A stretch of DNA of 64,000 nt. It comes from Streptomyces sp. NBC_00775. Its GTDB lineage: Bacteria; Actinomycetota; Actinomycetes; Streptomycetales; Streptomycetaceae. A model generated the notes under the pieces. It saw only the letters and a program-made list of their open reading frames with translations. It did no database searches and was not told where the DNA came from. Numbering within the stretch: position 1 is the first letter of the stretch; the number at the start of each line of letters is the position of its first letter. The position numbers and the translations under genes are program-made. Positions 43,275 to 51,274 of the stretch are shown here, piece by piece. The stretch covers positions 8,742,001 to 8,806,000 of the forward strand of contig NZ_CP108938.1 of NCBI RefSeq assembly GCF_036347135.1. The letters run 5' to 3'.

Positions 43275-43609
43275 CCTGTCCCCTCCCGATCTCCGGCCCC
43301 GGAAGCACGGCTTGACCTGGATCAAGCCCTCGTTCCGCTCAGGGGGAGCGGCCAGCCGTAGGAACGGTGACTTGATCCATGCCAAGCCGTGCTCACAGAC
43401 CTCTGCATCGACGTCGGTCACTCACCAATCAGGAGGCTCTGCCGCTCTCAGCACAGGCTCTCGTTCCGGATTGTGCAGTACGTCCACGGCTTGCGGGGGA
43501 GATCCTCCAAGGCCGTGTGCGCCGACCCTGGTCGCGCGACCGCATCTGGGTTATCCGTGTGGGCTGTTGCTACGGTGCCTCTCCGCTGACACCGACCGCT
43601 GGAGAGTAG
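43275..43609. other. Non-coding stretch before the Sel1 gene
   Basis: Apart from the inverted repeat at 43304-43393 and the GGAGAG ribosome site of the next gene, I see no gene or RNA here. Short open frames lack codon bias. The sequence is less GC-rich than average. Confidence 0.5.
43304..43393. repeat. 90-base imperfect inverted repeat
   Basis: Arms at 43304-43326 (AGCACGGCTTG then TGGATCAAG) and 43371-43393 (CTTGATCCA then CAAGCCGTGCT) match in 21 of 23 positions, and inner CGTTCC/GGAACG pair on the same axis. The long stem lies 30-120 bases before the small hypothetical gene and inside a non-coding gap. It may be a miniature insertion element remnant or a terminator. Confidence 0.65.
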
Positions 43610-44401
43610 ATGTCTTCCGAATCCGCCCCTTCAACCGACGTCCTGGGCAGCGCTCAACGGGCTCTGGCCGCTGCTCAGTGGGGGGACCATGATGCGAAGG
43701 CAAGGCTCGATGAGCTACGGGGGCCACTCGCTGCGCTGGCGGAGGCGGGCGATCTGGAAGCGCGAAGCCTCTTGGGTGGCGTCGCGCTGGAGTACGACGA
43801 AGACGCTGTGACGGCGTTGCTGCATTTCACACTCGCGGCTGAGCAGGGCCATCCTGCCGGGCAGCGCGGTCTGGGCCACTTGTTGGCGACAGGCCGCGGT
43901 ACGCAGCGCGACCCGCAGCGTGCGGAGCGGCTCTTCACCTTGGCGGCCGAGGCAGGTGACAGCCACGCCATGTTCAACCTGGCGATGATGCACCTCATGG
44001 ACACGGCGACTGATCATATGAGCCCGCAGGCAGTGATGACGTTGCTGATGACAGCAGCGGAGCAGGACGTGCCGGAGGCTGCCGGCGTACTCGGCGAGTG
44101 GTTCAGCGAGCTCGGCCGTGAGGTTGACGCACTGACCTGGTACGAGCGGGCGGCAGAGGGCGGACATGGGCCTTCGATGTTCGCCACCGCTGTCCGCTAC
44201 CGGGACGCGGTCGGTACGGACAGAGACGCGGTTCGCTCACTGACCTGGTTCTTGATGATGCTCCACGTCGGCAACGGAGACGGCATACATGAGTCGCACC
44301 AGCTCGTCTCAGACATGAGCGACCAACAGATCAGAGATGCGGCACGTCGGGCCCATTCACCTGAGTGGGCGGAAGCGTTGATCAATTCGCGGCACCAATA
44401 G
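43610..44401 (+). CDS. Sel1/TPR-repeat protein
   Basis: A 263-residue protein built of Sel1-like repeats, helical pairs that bind partner proteins. ATG with GGAGAG just before. At least four repeats can be followed (AAEQGHPAGQRGLGHLLATG, AAEAGDSHAMFNLAMMHLMD, AAEQDVPEAAGVLGEWFSEL, AAEGGHGPSMFATAVRY), each with the LGxxA-type pattern. The N-terminal 40 residues are disordered and the C-terminus is charged. No signal peptide; cytoplasmic scaffold or regulator role is inferred from the repeats only. Confidence 0.85.
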   Translation: MSSESAPSTDVLGSAQRALAAAQWGDHDAKARLDELRGPLAALAEAGDLEARSLLGGVALEYDEDAVTALLHFTLAAEQGHPAGQRGLGHLLATGRGTQRDPQRAERLFTLAAEAGDSHAMFNLAMMHLMDTATDHMSPQAVMTLLMTAAEQDVPEAAGVLGEWFSELGREVDALTWYERAAEGGHGPSMFATAVRYRDAVGTDRDAVRSLTWFLMMLHVGNGDGIHESHQLVSDMSDQQIRDAARRAHSPEWAEALINSRHQ

Positions 44402-44458
44402 CCGCGACAACACGTTGAGGGCAGGTGAAGGCTGGAGACGCGACGCAAGAGGTTACTT

Positions 44459-45592
44459 TCATCGAGGCGCTGCGAGCAGCTCACCACTGAGCAGGCCGCG
44501 TGCCGTGCGGAAGGCGGCCACGGACCAGGCGGCCACCAGCAGCACGTACAGGGCGACCGCCAGCCCGTCGAAGGCGACCAGGCCGGTGTGCCGGGCCAGC
44601 CCCTCGGCGCCGGTCACACAGGTCCCCACCGGGAACGTGAACGCCCACCAGGTCATCGCGAAACCCATGCCCCGGCGGCGGGCCCGCAGCACCATCGCGG
44701 TGGCCAGCCCCAGCCAGAGCAGCGCGAAGCCCATCACGGGGACGCCATAGAGGACGGTGAGCATGCCGAACCCCTGGTCGTACGGGGCGGGCACCACGCC
44801 CGGCGCGAAGTCCGCGAACTTGCCGACGGCGGTGGTCGATTGGCCCAGCGGGCCGAGCACGAGGAACAGGGTCGGGGTGAGCGCGAGCGGCAGCGGCCCC
44901 CCGGTGATGAGCCGGGCGAAGATCACCGGCAGCATCACGAAGGTGGCCAGCAGGCTCAGTCCGAACATCGCGACACAGGCAAGGAGGAGAGTCTCCTGGG
45001 CCTGTCCGGAAGGCAGATGGGGGACGAGGAGGGGGCCGAGGGCGGCCGAGACCATGGGCGCGACGAGCGGGAGCAGCCAGACCGGTGTCGCCTGGCCGGG
45101 CTCGATCCGATGGCGTACGACCATGAGGTACGGCACGGCCACGGCGGCGACGAGCCCGACGACCGTACCGGCGGTGAACAGGACGGCGTCCAGGGCGACG
45201 GCCGCCCCGGTTCCGATCCAGTCCTGGCCCACGACCAGGGCGCCGCCGCCGACGGCCAGCAGGGCCATGGAGAGGCAGCCGTAGAAGGGGGCCATGGCCG
45301 GGTCGAGGAGGTGGGCGCGGGCCTGGTCGCGGTGGTGCGTCCAGTGCAGCGCGCGGGCGGCGAGCAGGGTCACGAGCACCGCGAGTGAGAGCGCCCATAC
45401 GGCGGTGCAGACGGTTCGCAGGCCCGGAACGTCCCCGGGGAGTCCGGCGCCCGCCGTGGCCACGATCGCGGTGCCCATCACCGAGGCGTACCAGTTGGGG
45501 CCGAGGTGCCGGACGGCGACGGCGCGAGGGGTTCCCGAGGTGCGGGGGGTTCCGGCCTTGCGGAGGGTGAGGGGCTGGGCTGCGGTGACCAT
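44459..45592 (-). CDS. TDT-family (TehA/Mae1-like) membrane transporter
   Basis: A 377-residue tellurite-resistance/dicarboxylate transporter (TDT) family channel or carrier with about ten helices. NWYASVMGTAIVATAGAGLP opens the fold, and DPAMAPFYGCLSMALLAVGG, LVAPMVSAALGPLL and TWWAFTFPVGTCVTG are family hallmarks. ATG preceded by GTGGGGAC. It is divergent from a LysR gene with a dyad between them, so that regulator probably controls it. Substrate (C4 acid, sulfite or other anion) is not defined by sequence. Confidence 0.87.
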   Translation of the reverse strand: MVTAAQPLTLRKAGTPRTSGTPRAVAVRHLGPNWYASVMGTAIVATAGAGLPGDVPGLRTVCTAVWALSLAVLVTLLAARALHWTHHRDQARAHLLDPAMAPFYGCLSMALLAVGGGALVVGQDWIGTGAAVALDAVLFTAGTVVGLVAAVAVPYLMVVRHRIEPGQATPVWLLPLVAPMVSAALGPLLVPHLPSGQAQETLLLACVAMFGLSLLATFVMLPVIFARLITGGPLPLALTPTLFLVLGPLGQSTTAVGKFADFAPGVVPAPYDQGFGMLTVLYGVPVMGFALLWLGLATAMVLRARRRGMGFAMTWWAFTFPVGTCVTGAEGLARHTGLVAFDGLAVALYVLLVAAWSVAAFRTARGLLSGELLAAPR

Positions 45593-45640
45593 GTCCCCAC
45601 GGTCGCGTGGCGCCGCGCTCCCCACCAGGGAGTGTCGTTC

Positions 45641-45652
45641 TATGGGGGCATA
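45641..45652. promoter_or_regulatory. LysR-type operator between TDT and LysR genes
   Basis: TATG-GGGG-CATA is a perfect dyad within a T-N-A type LysR box, centred between the divergent starts. It probably binds the LysR product to control both genes. Confidence 0.55.
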
Positions 45653-45662
45653 AGCTGGGTTT

Positions 45663-46637
45663 ATGGGCAACGCGGAAGGGCCGACCGGAGCAGAGGCGGC
45701 TGGGACTGGGGCGACCGGGAGCAGAGGCGGGGAGTCGTCCGCGGTCGGGATCGCGCACCGGGTGCCGGACCTGGGGGCGATGGAGCTGTTGCTGGCCGTG
45801 GCGCGCCTCGGGAGTCTGGGGCGGGCCGCGCGCGAACTGGGGATCACCCAGCCGGCGGCCAGCAGCCGGATCCGCTCCATGGAACGGCAGCTGGGAGTGG
45901 CCCTCGTCGACCGGTCGCCGCGCGGGTCGCGGCTCACCGACGCGGGGGCGCTGGTCACGGACTGGGCGCGGCGGGTGGTGGAGGCGGCCGAGGCGTTCGA
46001 CGCGGGGGCGCAGGCGTTGCGGGACCGGCGGGACTCGCGGCTTCGGGTCGCCGCGAGCATGACCATCGCCGAGTATCTGCTCCCGGGCTGGCTGATCGCG
46101 TTGCGCGCGCAGCGGCCCGACACGGCGGTGTCGCTGCTCGCCGGGAACTCGGCCGTCGTCGCGGAACGGCTCCTCGCCGGTGAGGCGGATCTGGGCTTCG
46201 TCGAGGGGTTGTCGGTTCCGGCGGGTCTGGACTCGACGGTGATCGCCCACGACCGGCTGATCGTGGTGACGTCACCCGGACATCGCTGGGCGCGTCGCCG
46301 GGCGCCCCTGTCCGCCGCCGAGCTGGCGGCTACGCCGCTCATCCTCCGGGAGGAGGGGTCGGGTACGCGTCAGGTCCTCGACACCGCGCTGGGTGGCCTT
46401 GCCCGGCCTCTCATCGAGCTCTCCTCGACCACGGCGGTCAAGGCCTCCGCGGTCAGTGGCGCCGGGCCCGCCGTCCTGAGCGAGCTGGCACTCGGCGAGG
46501 AACTCTCGGCCCACCGTCTGGTGAACATCCCCCTCGCCGACGTCCAACTCGCCCGCTCCCTCCGCGCCGTCTGGCCAACGGGCCATCGCCCCACGGGCCC
46601 GGCCCGAGACCTACTGTCGCTGACGCGGGGCATGTAG
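45663..46637 (+). CDS. LysR-family transcriptional regulator
   Basis: A 324-residue LysR regulator. The HTH is near residues 38-98 (LGAMELLLAVARLGSLGRAA, ARELGITQPAASSRIRSMER); the first 35 residues are a disordered Gly/Ala stretch not typical of the family, and a later GTG could be the true start. The effector domain (about 120-310) contains ASMTIAEYLLPGWL, VTSPGHRWARRR and the LREEGSGTRQVLD ligand motif. It is divergent from the TDT transporter, its likely target. Confidence 0.88.
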   Translation: MGNAEGPTGAEAAGTGATGSRGGESSAVGIAHRVPDLGAMELLLAVARLGSLGRAARELGITQPAASSRIRSMERQLGVALVDRSPRGSRLTDAGALVTDWARRVVEAAEAFDAGAQALRDRRDSRLRVAASMTIAEYLLPGWLIALRAQRPDTAVSLLAGNSAVVAERLLAGEADLGFVEGLSVPAGLDSTVIAHDRLIVVTSPGHRWARRRAPLSAAELAATPLILREEGSGTRQVLDTALGGLARPLIELSSTTAVKASAVSGAGPAVLSELALGEELSAHRLVNIPLADVQLARSLRAVWPTGHRPTGPARDLLSLTRGM

Positions 46638-46653
46638 CCGAGGCCGGGTGTTT

Positions 46654-46857
46654 TCGCCCCCGCCGCCCCTACCCGTCCCATCCTTGGGGGCTGCGCCCCC
46701 AGACCCCCCTAAAAGACTGCGCAGTTCCCCGCGCCCCTTAAGGGGCGCGGGGAACTGCGCGACCAGCCCCCACCCACCCGCACCCGACACACAACCGAAC
46801 GGGGTCTGGTGCGGAGCCCCAGGAACGGGATGGGACGGGTAGGGGCGGCGGGGGCGA
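46654..46857. repeat. Nested 200-base inverted repeat
   Basis: Outer arms 46654-46683 and 46828-46857 are perfect 30-base inverse copies (TCGCCCCCGCCGCCCCTACC...). A further inverted copy of CCCCAGACCCC-like sequence lies inside, and at the centre a 42-base perfect palindrome (46719-46760). The reverse complement of 46739-46768 recurs without a mismatch at 63423-63452, and similar GC-rich segments stand at 18371 and 59029, so this is a dispersed intergenic element. Confidence 0.85.
46719..46760. terminator. 42-base perfect palindrome, probable terminator
   Basis: Arms of 21 bases (GCGCAGTTCCCC... and its complement) meet with no loop at CTT/AAG. It lies between the LysR stop and the converging gamma-glutamyl hydrolase gene and would form a very stable hairpin on either strand, suited to bidirectional termination. 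Confidence 0.65.
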
Positions 46858-46874
46858 GAAACCGGTGGTCTGGC

Positions 46875-47552
46875 TTACGCAGACTCGATCAGGGCCCGCA
46901 TGACGCGCAGGTCCTCGCCCGCCTCCGGATGCCATTGGACCCCCAACACCCACGAGGAGCCGGGGAGTTCGATCGCCTCCACCGTCCCGTCCGCCGCATG
47001 GGCCGAGGCCCGCAGGCCATCGCCGAGACGCTCCACCGCCTGATGGTGGTACGTGGGCACGGCGGTCACCTCCGGGACGACACCGGCGTACAGGCTTCCC
47101 GGCACGGGCGTCACCTCGTGGTGCCCGAAGACACCGGCATCCTTCACATGCCCGTCGATGTGCTGGACGAGCGTGCCGCCCAGGGCGACGTTGAGGAGTT
47201 GCAGGCCCCGGCAGATCCCGAGCAGCGGCGTGCCGGAGGCCAACGCGGCCCGGATCAGGGCGAGTTCCCAGACGTCACGCTCGGGCGCGGCCGGCCCCGT
47301 ACGCGGGGAACGCTCGGCGCCGTAGCGGACGGGGTCGACGTCGGGGCCGCCCGCGACGACCACCCCGTCGAGGCGGGCGACGGTCGCGGCCGCCTGTGCC
47401 GGGTCGTCCGGCGGCAGCATCACGGCGAGCCCGCCCGCCCGCTGCACGAGCCGCGGATAACCGGCCGGCAGCAGCGCCGCCTCCAGCTCCCACACCCCCC
47501 AGCGCGCCCCGGACTCCAGATACGTACTCACACCGATCAGCGGCCTGCCCAC
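46875..47552 (-). CDS. Gamma-glutamyl-gamma-aminobutyrate hydrolase-like (PuuD-type) amidotransferase
   Basis: A 225-residue class I glutamine-amidotransferase-like hydrolase. GTPLLGICRGLQLLNVALGG carries the nucleophile Cys, and VLGVQWHPEAGEDLRVMRA the His/Glu of the triad. Such enzymes split gamma-glutamyl amides. In the glnA4-type locus it may remove the glutamyl group after amine oxidation. It lies downstream of the GntR gene on the same strand, with a TGTC-G-GACA dyad and the element CAATGG-N9-ATACCTT in the leader. Confidence 0.88.
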   Translation of the reverse strand: MGRPLIGVSTYLESGARWGVWELEAALLPAGYPRLVQRAGGLAVMLPPDDPAQAAATVARLDGVVVAGGPDVDPVRYGAERSPRTGPAAPERDVWELALIRAALASGTPLLGICRGLQLLNVALGGTLVQHIDGHVKDAGVFGHHEVTPVPGSLYAGVVPEVTAVPTYHHQAVERLGDGLRASAHAADGTVEAIELPGSSWVLGVQWHPEAGEDLRVMRALIESA

Positions 47553-47567
47553 GCTGTCTCCCTCACT

Positions 47568-47599
47568 TGTCGGACATCAATGGAACAGGCTTATACCTT
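47568..47599. promoter_or_regulatory. Candidate GntR operators before the hydrolase gene
   Basis: TGTCGGACA (47568-47576) is a 4-1-4 palindrome, followed at once by CAATGG-N9-ATACCTT (47578-47599). The second element has a copy at 48425-48446 before the glutamine synthetase gene. Their positions in the leaders of both transcription units suggest control by the adjacent GntR protein. Confidence 0.55.
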
Positions 47600-47631
47600 T
47601 GCGTGGCCGGTCCCGCGGAAGCAAGGTCCCG

Positions 47632-48402
47632 TCACGTCAGGAACCCCCGCAGCAGCGCCGCCGTTCCCGCACAGTGCTCCCGCATCATCTCCCGCGCCCC
47701 GTCCGCGTCCCCGTCGAGCACCGCCTCGACCAGCGCGGTGTGCTGCCGCTGGGAATGCTCCAGGTTCCGTACCAAAAGGGGGATGCAGTCGAGGAGGTCG
47801 TTGACGGAGGCACGGACGGCCGCGTACTGGGCCGTCAGCGACGGGGAGCCGCACAGTTCCGCGAGGGTGAGGTGGAGCATCGTGTCCAGGCGCCGGTAGT
47901 CGGCCAGCGGCGCGTCGTGGGTGCGGGCGAGCGCCTCACGCAGCCGGTCGGCCTGGTCGTCGTCGAGCCCGTGTGCGGCGCACAGTCCCGCCGCGCCCAC
48001 CTCCAGCACCTCGCGGAAGCGCAGCACGTCCTCGATGTCGACCTCGGCGACCCGCCGCCGCAGCTCCTGCTCGCCGGGCGCGTCGGTCCTCGGCACCACG
48101 AAGGTCCCGCCGTACCTGCCGCGCCGCGACTCGACCAGGCCCTGGTCCTGGAGCACCTTCAGCACCTCGCGCAGCGTCACCCGGCTGATCCCGAGCCGCT
48201 CCGCCAACTCCCGCTCGGCGGGCAGCCGTTCGCCGCCCGGCACCAGGCCGAGCCGGACGACCTGGAGGATCTGCTCCAGGGCTTCCTCGAAACCGTTGCC
48301 CGCCCGCACCGGGCGCAGCACCGGCGTCAGCCCGTCGCCCAAGCTTCCCGGACCGCTCCCCGGACCGCTCGCCGGACCACTGTCAGGACCCGCCTGCGTC
48401 AT
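47632..48402 (-). CDS. GntR/FadR-type (FCD) transcriptional regulator
   Basis: A 256-residue FadR-subfamily regulator. Winged helix about 45-105 (GGERLPAERELAERLGISRVTLREVLKVL) and an FCD domain with RFREVLEVGAAGLCA, YRRLDTMLHLTLAELCGSP and LEHSQRQHTALVEAVLDGD, with the His/Asp residues used for metal binding. The first 30 residues are a Gly/Pro-rich stretch. ATG of MTQAGP chosen; 7 codons more are possible. It is divergent from the glutamine synthetase gene and upstream of the hydrolase, so it should control the amine-utilisation locus. Confidence 0.9.
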   Translation of the reverse strand: MTQAGPDSGPASGPGSGPGSLGDGLTPVLRPVRAGNGFEEALEQILQVVRLGLVPGGERLPAERELAERLGISRVTLREVLKVLQDQGLVESRRGRYGGTFVVPRTDAPGEQELRRRVAEVDIEDVLRFREVLEVGAAGLCAAHGLDDDQADRLREALARTHDAPLADYRRLDTMLHLTLAELCGSPSLTAQYAAVRASVNDLLDCIPLLVRNLEHSQRQHTALVEAVLDGDADGAREMMREHCAGTAALLRGFLT

Positions 48403-48424
48403 CTGGTCGTGCCCCCTTCCCAAG

Positions 48425-48458
48425 CAATGGTTCTCGGCAATACCTTATGGCTCTCGGC
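48425..48458. promoter_or_regulatory. Candidate GntR operator and direct repeats before glnA4-type gene
   Basis: CAATGG-N9-ATACCTT (48425-48446), the partner of the site at 47578, and direct repeats ATGGTTCTCGGC / ATGGCTCTCGGC with a 20-base period (48427 and 48447) lie in the divergent promoter region. Twenty bases is about two helical turns, suiting cooperative binding. Confidence 0.55.
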
Positions 48459-48479
48459 TGACCCAAGGAGGCTTTTCCG

Positions 48480-49850
48480 GTGGCAGACCGCACACCCCCG
48501 CTCGCCGTCGAGGAGCTGCACGCCCTCGTCGCGGGCGGCGAGATCGACACGGTAGTCCTGGCCTTCCCCGATATGCAGGGGCGGCTCCAGGGCAAACGGT
48601 TCGCCGCGCGCTTCTTCCTCGACGAGGTCCTGGAGCACGGTACGGAGGGCTGCAACTACCTCCTCGCCGTCGACACCGAGATGAACACCGTCGACGGGTA
48701 CGACATGTCCTCCTGGGACCGGGGTTACGGCGACTTTGCCATGCACCCGGATCTCAGCACCCTACGGCTCGTCCCGTGGAACGAGGGCACCGCCCTGCTC
48801 ATCGCCGACCTGGCCTGGAACGACGGCTCCCCGGTCGTGGCCGCGCCCCGCCAGATCCTGCGCCGCCAGCTCGACCGCCTCGCCGAACTCGGCTACACCG
48901 CCCAGGTCGGCACCGAGCTCGAATTCATCGTCTTCAAGGACACGTACGAGCAGGCCTGGGACGCCCATTACCGAGGGCTGACCCCTGCCAATCAGTACAA
49001 CATCGACTACTCGGTGCTCGGGACCGGGCGCATCGAGCCCCTCCTGCGCCGCATCCGCAACGACATGCAGGCCGCGGGGCTGACCGTCGAGTCCGCCAAG
49101 GGCGAGTGCAACCCCGGCCAGCACGAGATCGCCTTCAAGTACGACGAGGCCCTCGTCACCTGCGACCAGCACGCCATCTACAAGACCGGCGCCAAGGAGA
49201 TCGCCTCCCAGGAGGGCGTCTCGCTCACCTTCATGGCGAAGTACAACGAGCGCGAGGGCAACTCCTGTCACATCCACCTCTCGCTCACCGACGCGGACGG
49301 CACGAATGTGATGGCCGGCTCCGCACAGGACCCCGGCGGCATGTCGGACGTCATGCGGCACTTCCTCGCCGGACAGCTGGCGGCCCTGCGCGACTTCTCG
49401 CTCCTCTACGCGCCCAACATCAACTCGTACAAGCGCTTCCAGCCCGGCTCCTTCGCGCCGACCGCCGTCGCCTGGGGGTACGACAACCGCACCTGCTCCC
49501 TCCGCGTCGTCGGCCACGGCCGCTCGATGCGCTTCGAGAACCGGCTGCCCGGCGGTGACGTCAATCCGCACCTGGCCGTCGCCGGACTCGTCGCGGCCGG
49601 TCTGTACGGCATCGAGCAGAAGCTGGAGCTGCCGGAGCCGTGCGCGGGCAACGCGTACACCGCCGAGTACGAGCACGTGCCCACCACCCTGCGCGAGGCC
49701 GCCGAGCTCTGGGAGAACAGCCCCATCGCCAAGGCCGCCTTCGGCGACGAGGTGGTCGCGCACTACCGCAACATGGCACGCGTCGAGCTGGACGCCTTCG
49801 ACGCCGCGGTGACCGACTGGGAGCTGCGCCGCTCCTTCGAACGCATGTGA
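48480..49850 (+). CDS. glnA4: Glutamine synthetase-like gamma-glutamyl-amine ligase (GlnA4-type)
   Basis: A 456-residue member of the glutamine synthetase fold. GTG start with AAGGAGG 6 bases upstream. Conserved GS blocks include GTELEFIVF, ESAKGECNPGQHEIAFKYDE, FMAKYNEREGNSCHIHLSL and the C-terminal RLPGGDVNPHLAVAGLVAAG. The Asn-to-Tyr/adenylylation tyrosine of true GlnA is not present in the usual place. Gene context (GntR, PuuD-like hydrolase, ALDH, SDR) matches S. coelicolor glnA4 (SCO1613), reported as a gamma-glutamylethanolamide synthetase, rather than the central-nitrogen enzyme. That substrate is an inference. Confidence 0.88.
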   Translation: MADRTPPLAVEELHALVAGGEIDTVVLAFPDMQGRLQGKRFAARFFLDEVLEHGTEGCNYLLAVDTEMNTVDGYDMSSWDRGYGDFAMHPDLSTLRLVPWNEGTALLIADLAWNDGSPVVAAPRQILRRQLDRLAELGYTAQVGTELEFIVFKDTYEQAWDAHYRGLTPANQYNIDYSVLGTGRIEPLLRRIRNDMQAAGLTVESAKGECNPGQHEIAFKYDEALVTCDQHAIYKTGAKEIASQEGVSLTFMAKYNEREGNSCHIHLSLTDADGTNVMAGSAQDPGGMSDVMRHFLAGQLAALRDFSLLYAPNINSYKRFQPGSFAPTAVAWGYDNRTCSLRVVGHGRSMRFENRLPGGDVNPHLAVAGLVAAGLYGIEQKLELPEPCAGNAYTAEYEHVPTTLREAAELWENSPIAKAAFGDEVVAHYRNMARVELDAFDAAVTDWELRRSFERM

Positions 49851-49858
49851 GGCCCTTC

Positions 49859-51274
49859 TTGTCCGAGCAGTCCCAGCAGGCCGAGCGGTACGGGCTGTCC
49901 GACCCGTACGAGCTTCCCGTACTCAACCCCGCGACCGAAGAAGTCATCGCCACGGTGCCGGGCGCCACCGCGCAGGACGTGGACGCCGCCGTCGTACGGG
50001 CGACGAAGGCGCAGTCCGCATGGGCGGCCCTGGCTCCCGGCGACCGCGCCCGGCTGCTGCGCCGCTTCGCCGTCGCCGTCGACGACCACCTCGAAGAACT
50101 GGCCCGCCTTGAGGTCCGCGAGGCCGGTCACACCCTCGGCAACGCCCGCTGGGAGGCGGGCAACGTCCGTGATCTGCTCGACTACGCGGCCGGGGGAGTG
50201 GAGCGGCTCACCGGCCGCCAGATCCCGGTCCCGGGCGGCCTCGACGTGACGATCCTCGAACCGCTCGGGGTCGTGGGCGTCATCGCGCCCTGGAACTTCC
50301 CCATGCCCATCGCGGCCTGGGGCACCGCCCCCGCGCTCGCGGCCGGCAACGCGGTCATCCTCAAGCCCGCCGAGACGACCCCCCTGACGGCCCTGCGACT
50401 GGCCGAACTCGCCCTGGCGGCGGGCCTTCCCGAGCACCTCTTCCAAGTGCTGCCGGGCGCGGGACCCGTCGCGGGCAACGCCCTGGTCGAGCACCCGGGG
50501 GTGGCGAAAATCGTCTTCACCGGGTCAACGACCGTGGGCAAACAGGTGTTGGCGAAGGGCTCGGCCCTCCTCAAGCGCGTCACCCTCGAACTCGGCGGCA
50601 AGAGCCCCAACATCGTCTTCGCCGACGCCGACATCGAGGCCGCCGCGGCCGCCGCCCCCATGTCCTTCCTCGACAACTCCGGCCAGGACTGCTGCGCCCG
50701 CACCCGCATCCTCGTCCAGCGCTCCGTGTACGACCGTTTCCTCGGACTCCTCGCCCCCGCCGTCGAATCCGTCGTCGTCGGCGACCCGTCCGACGAGCAG
50801 ACGCAGATGGGCCCGCTGATCTCCCGGGCGCAGCTGGAGCGCGTACGGTCGTACGTCGACGCCGACGCGCCCGGCATCCGCGGCAAGGCGCCCGAAGGCC
50901 CCGGCTTCTGGTTCCCGCCGACCGTCCTCACCGAGGTCGAGCCCCACGCGCGCGTGGCCGTCGAAGAGGTCTTCGGCCCCGTCGCCGTGGTCCTGCCCTT
51001 CGAGGACGAGGCCGACGCGATCCGCCTCGCCAACGCCACCGACTACGGCCTCTCCGGCTCCATCTGGACCCGCGACGTGGGCCGGGCGCTGCGCGTCTCG
51101 GGAGCCGTCCGCGCCGGGAACCTGTCCGTCAACTCCCACTCCAGCGTCCGCTACTGGACCCCCTTCGGCGGCTTCAAGCAGTCGGGGATCGGCCGCGAAC
51201 TCGGCCCGGACGCGCTCACCGCCTTCACCGAAACCAAGAACGTCTTCATCAGCACGGAGGGCCCCGCACAGTGA
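49859..51274 (+). CDS. Aldehyde dehydrogenase of the amine-utilisation locus
   Basis: A 471-residue NAD-dependent aldehyde dehydrogenase. TTG start with GTGAGG 7 bases upstream; the in-frame region before it belongs to the glutamine synthetase gene. Catalytic set is complete: VLEPLGVVGVIAPWNFPMPIA-type N169 region, ELGGKSPNIVF (Glu), and NSGQDCCARTRI (Cys). VFGPVAVVLPF and TPFGGFKQSGIGRE close the fold. It begins 8 bases after the glutamine synthetase stop and probably oxidises gamma-glutamyl-aminoaldehyde to the acid. Its stop overlaps the SDR start. Confidence 0.92.
   Translation: MSEQSQQAERYGLSDPYELPVLNPATEEVIATVPGATAQDVDAAVVRATKAQSAWAALAPGDRARLLRRFAVAVDDHLEELARLEVREAGHTLGNARWEAGNVRDLLDYAAGGVERLTGRQIPVPGGLDVTILEPLGVVGVIAPWNFPMPIAAWGTAPALAAGNAVILKPAETTPLTALRLAELALAAGLPEHLFQVLPGAGPVAGNALVEHPGVAKIVFTGSTTVGKQVLAKGSALLKRVTLELGGKSPNIVFADADIEAAAAAAPMSFLDNSGQDCCARTRILVQRSVYDRFLGLLAPAVESVVVGDPSDEQTQMGPLISRAQLERVRSYVDADAPGIRGKAPEGPGFWFPPTVLTEVEPHARVAVEEVFGPVAVVLPFEDEADAIRLANATDYGLSGSIWTRDVGRALRVSGAVRAGNLSVNSHSSVRYWTPFGGFKQSGIGRELGPDALTAFTETKNVFISTEGPAQ

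Noticed and set aside
46719..46760. Replication or att site from the perfect palindrome
   Set aside because: Copies of the sequence recur in other intergenic gaps, and no integrase, tRNA gene or origin protein lies nearby.
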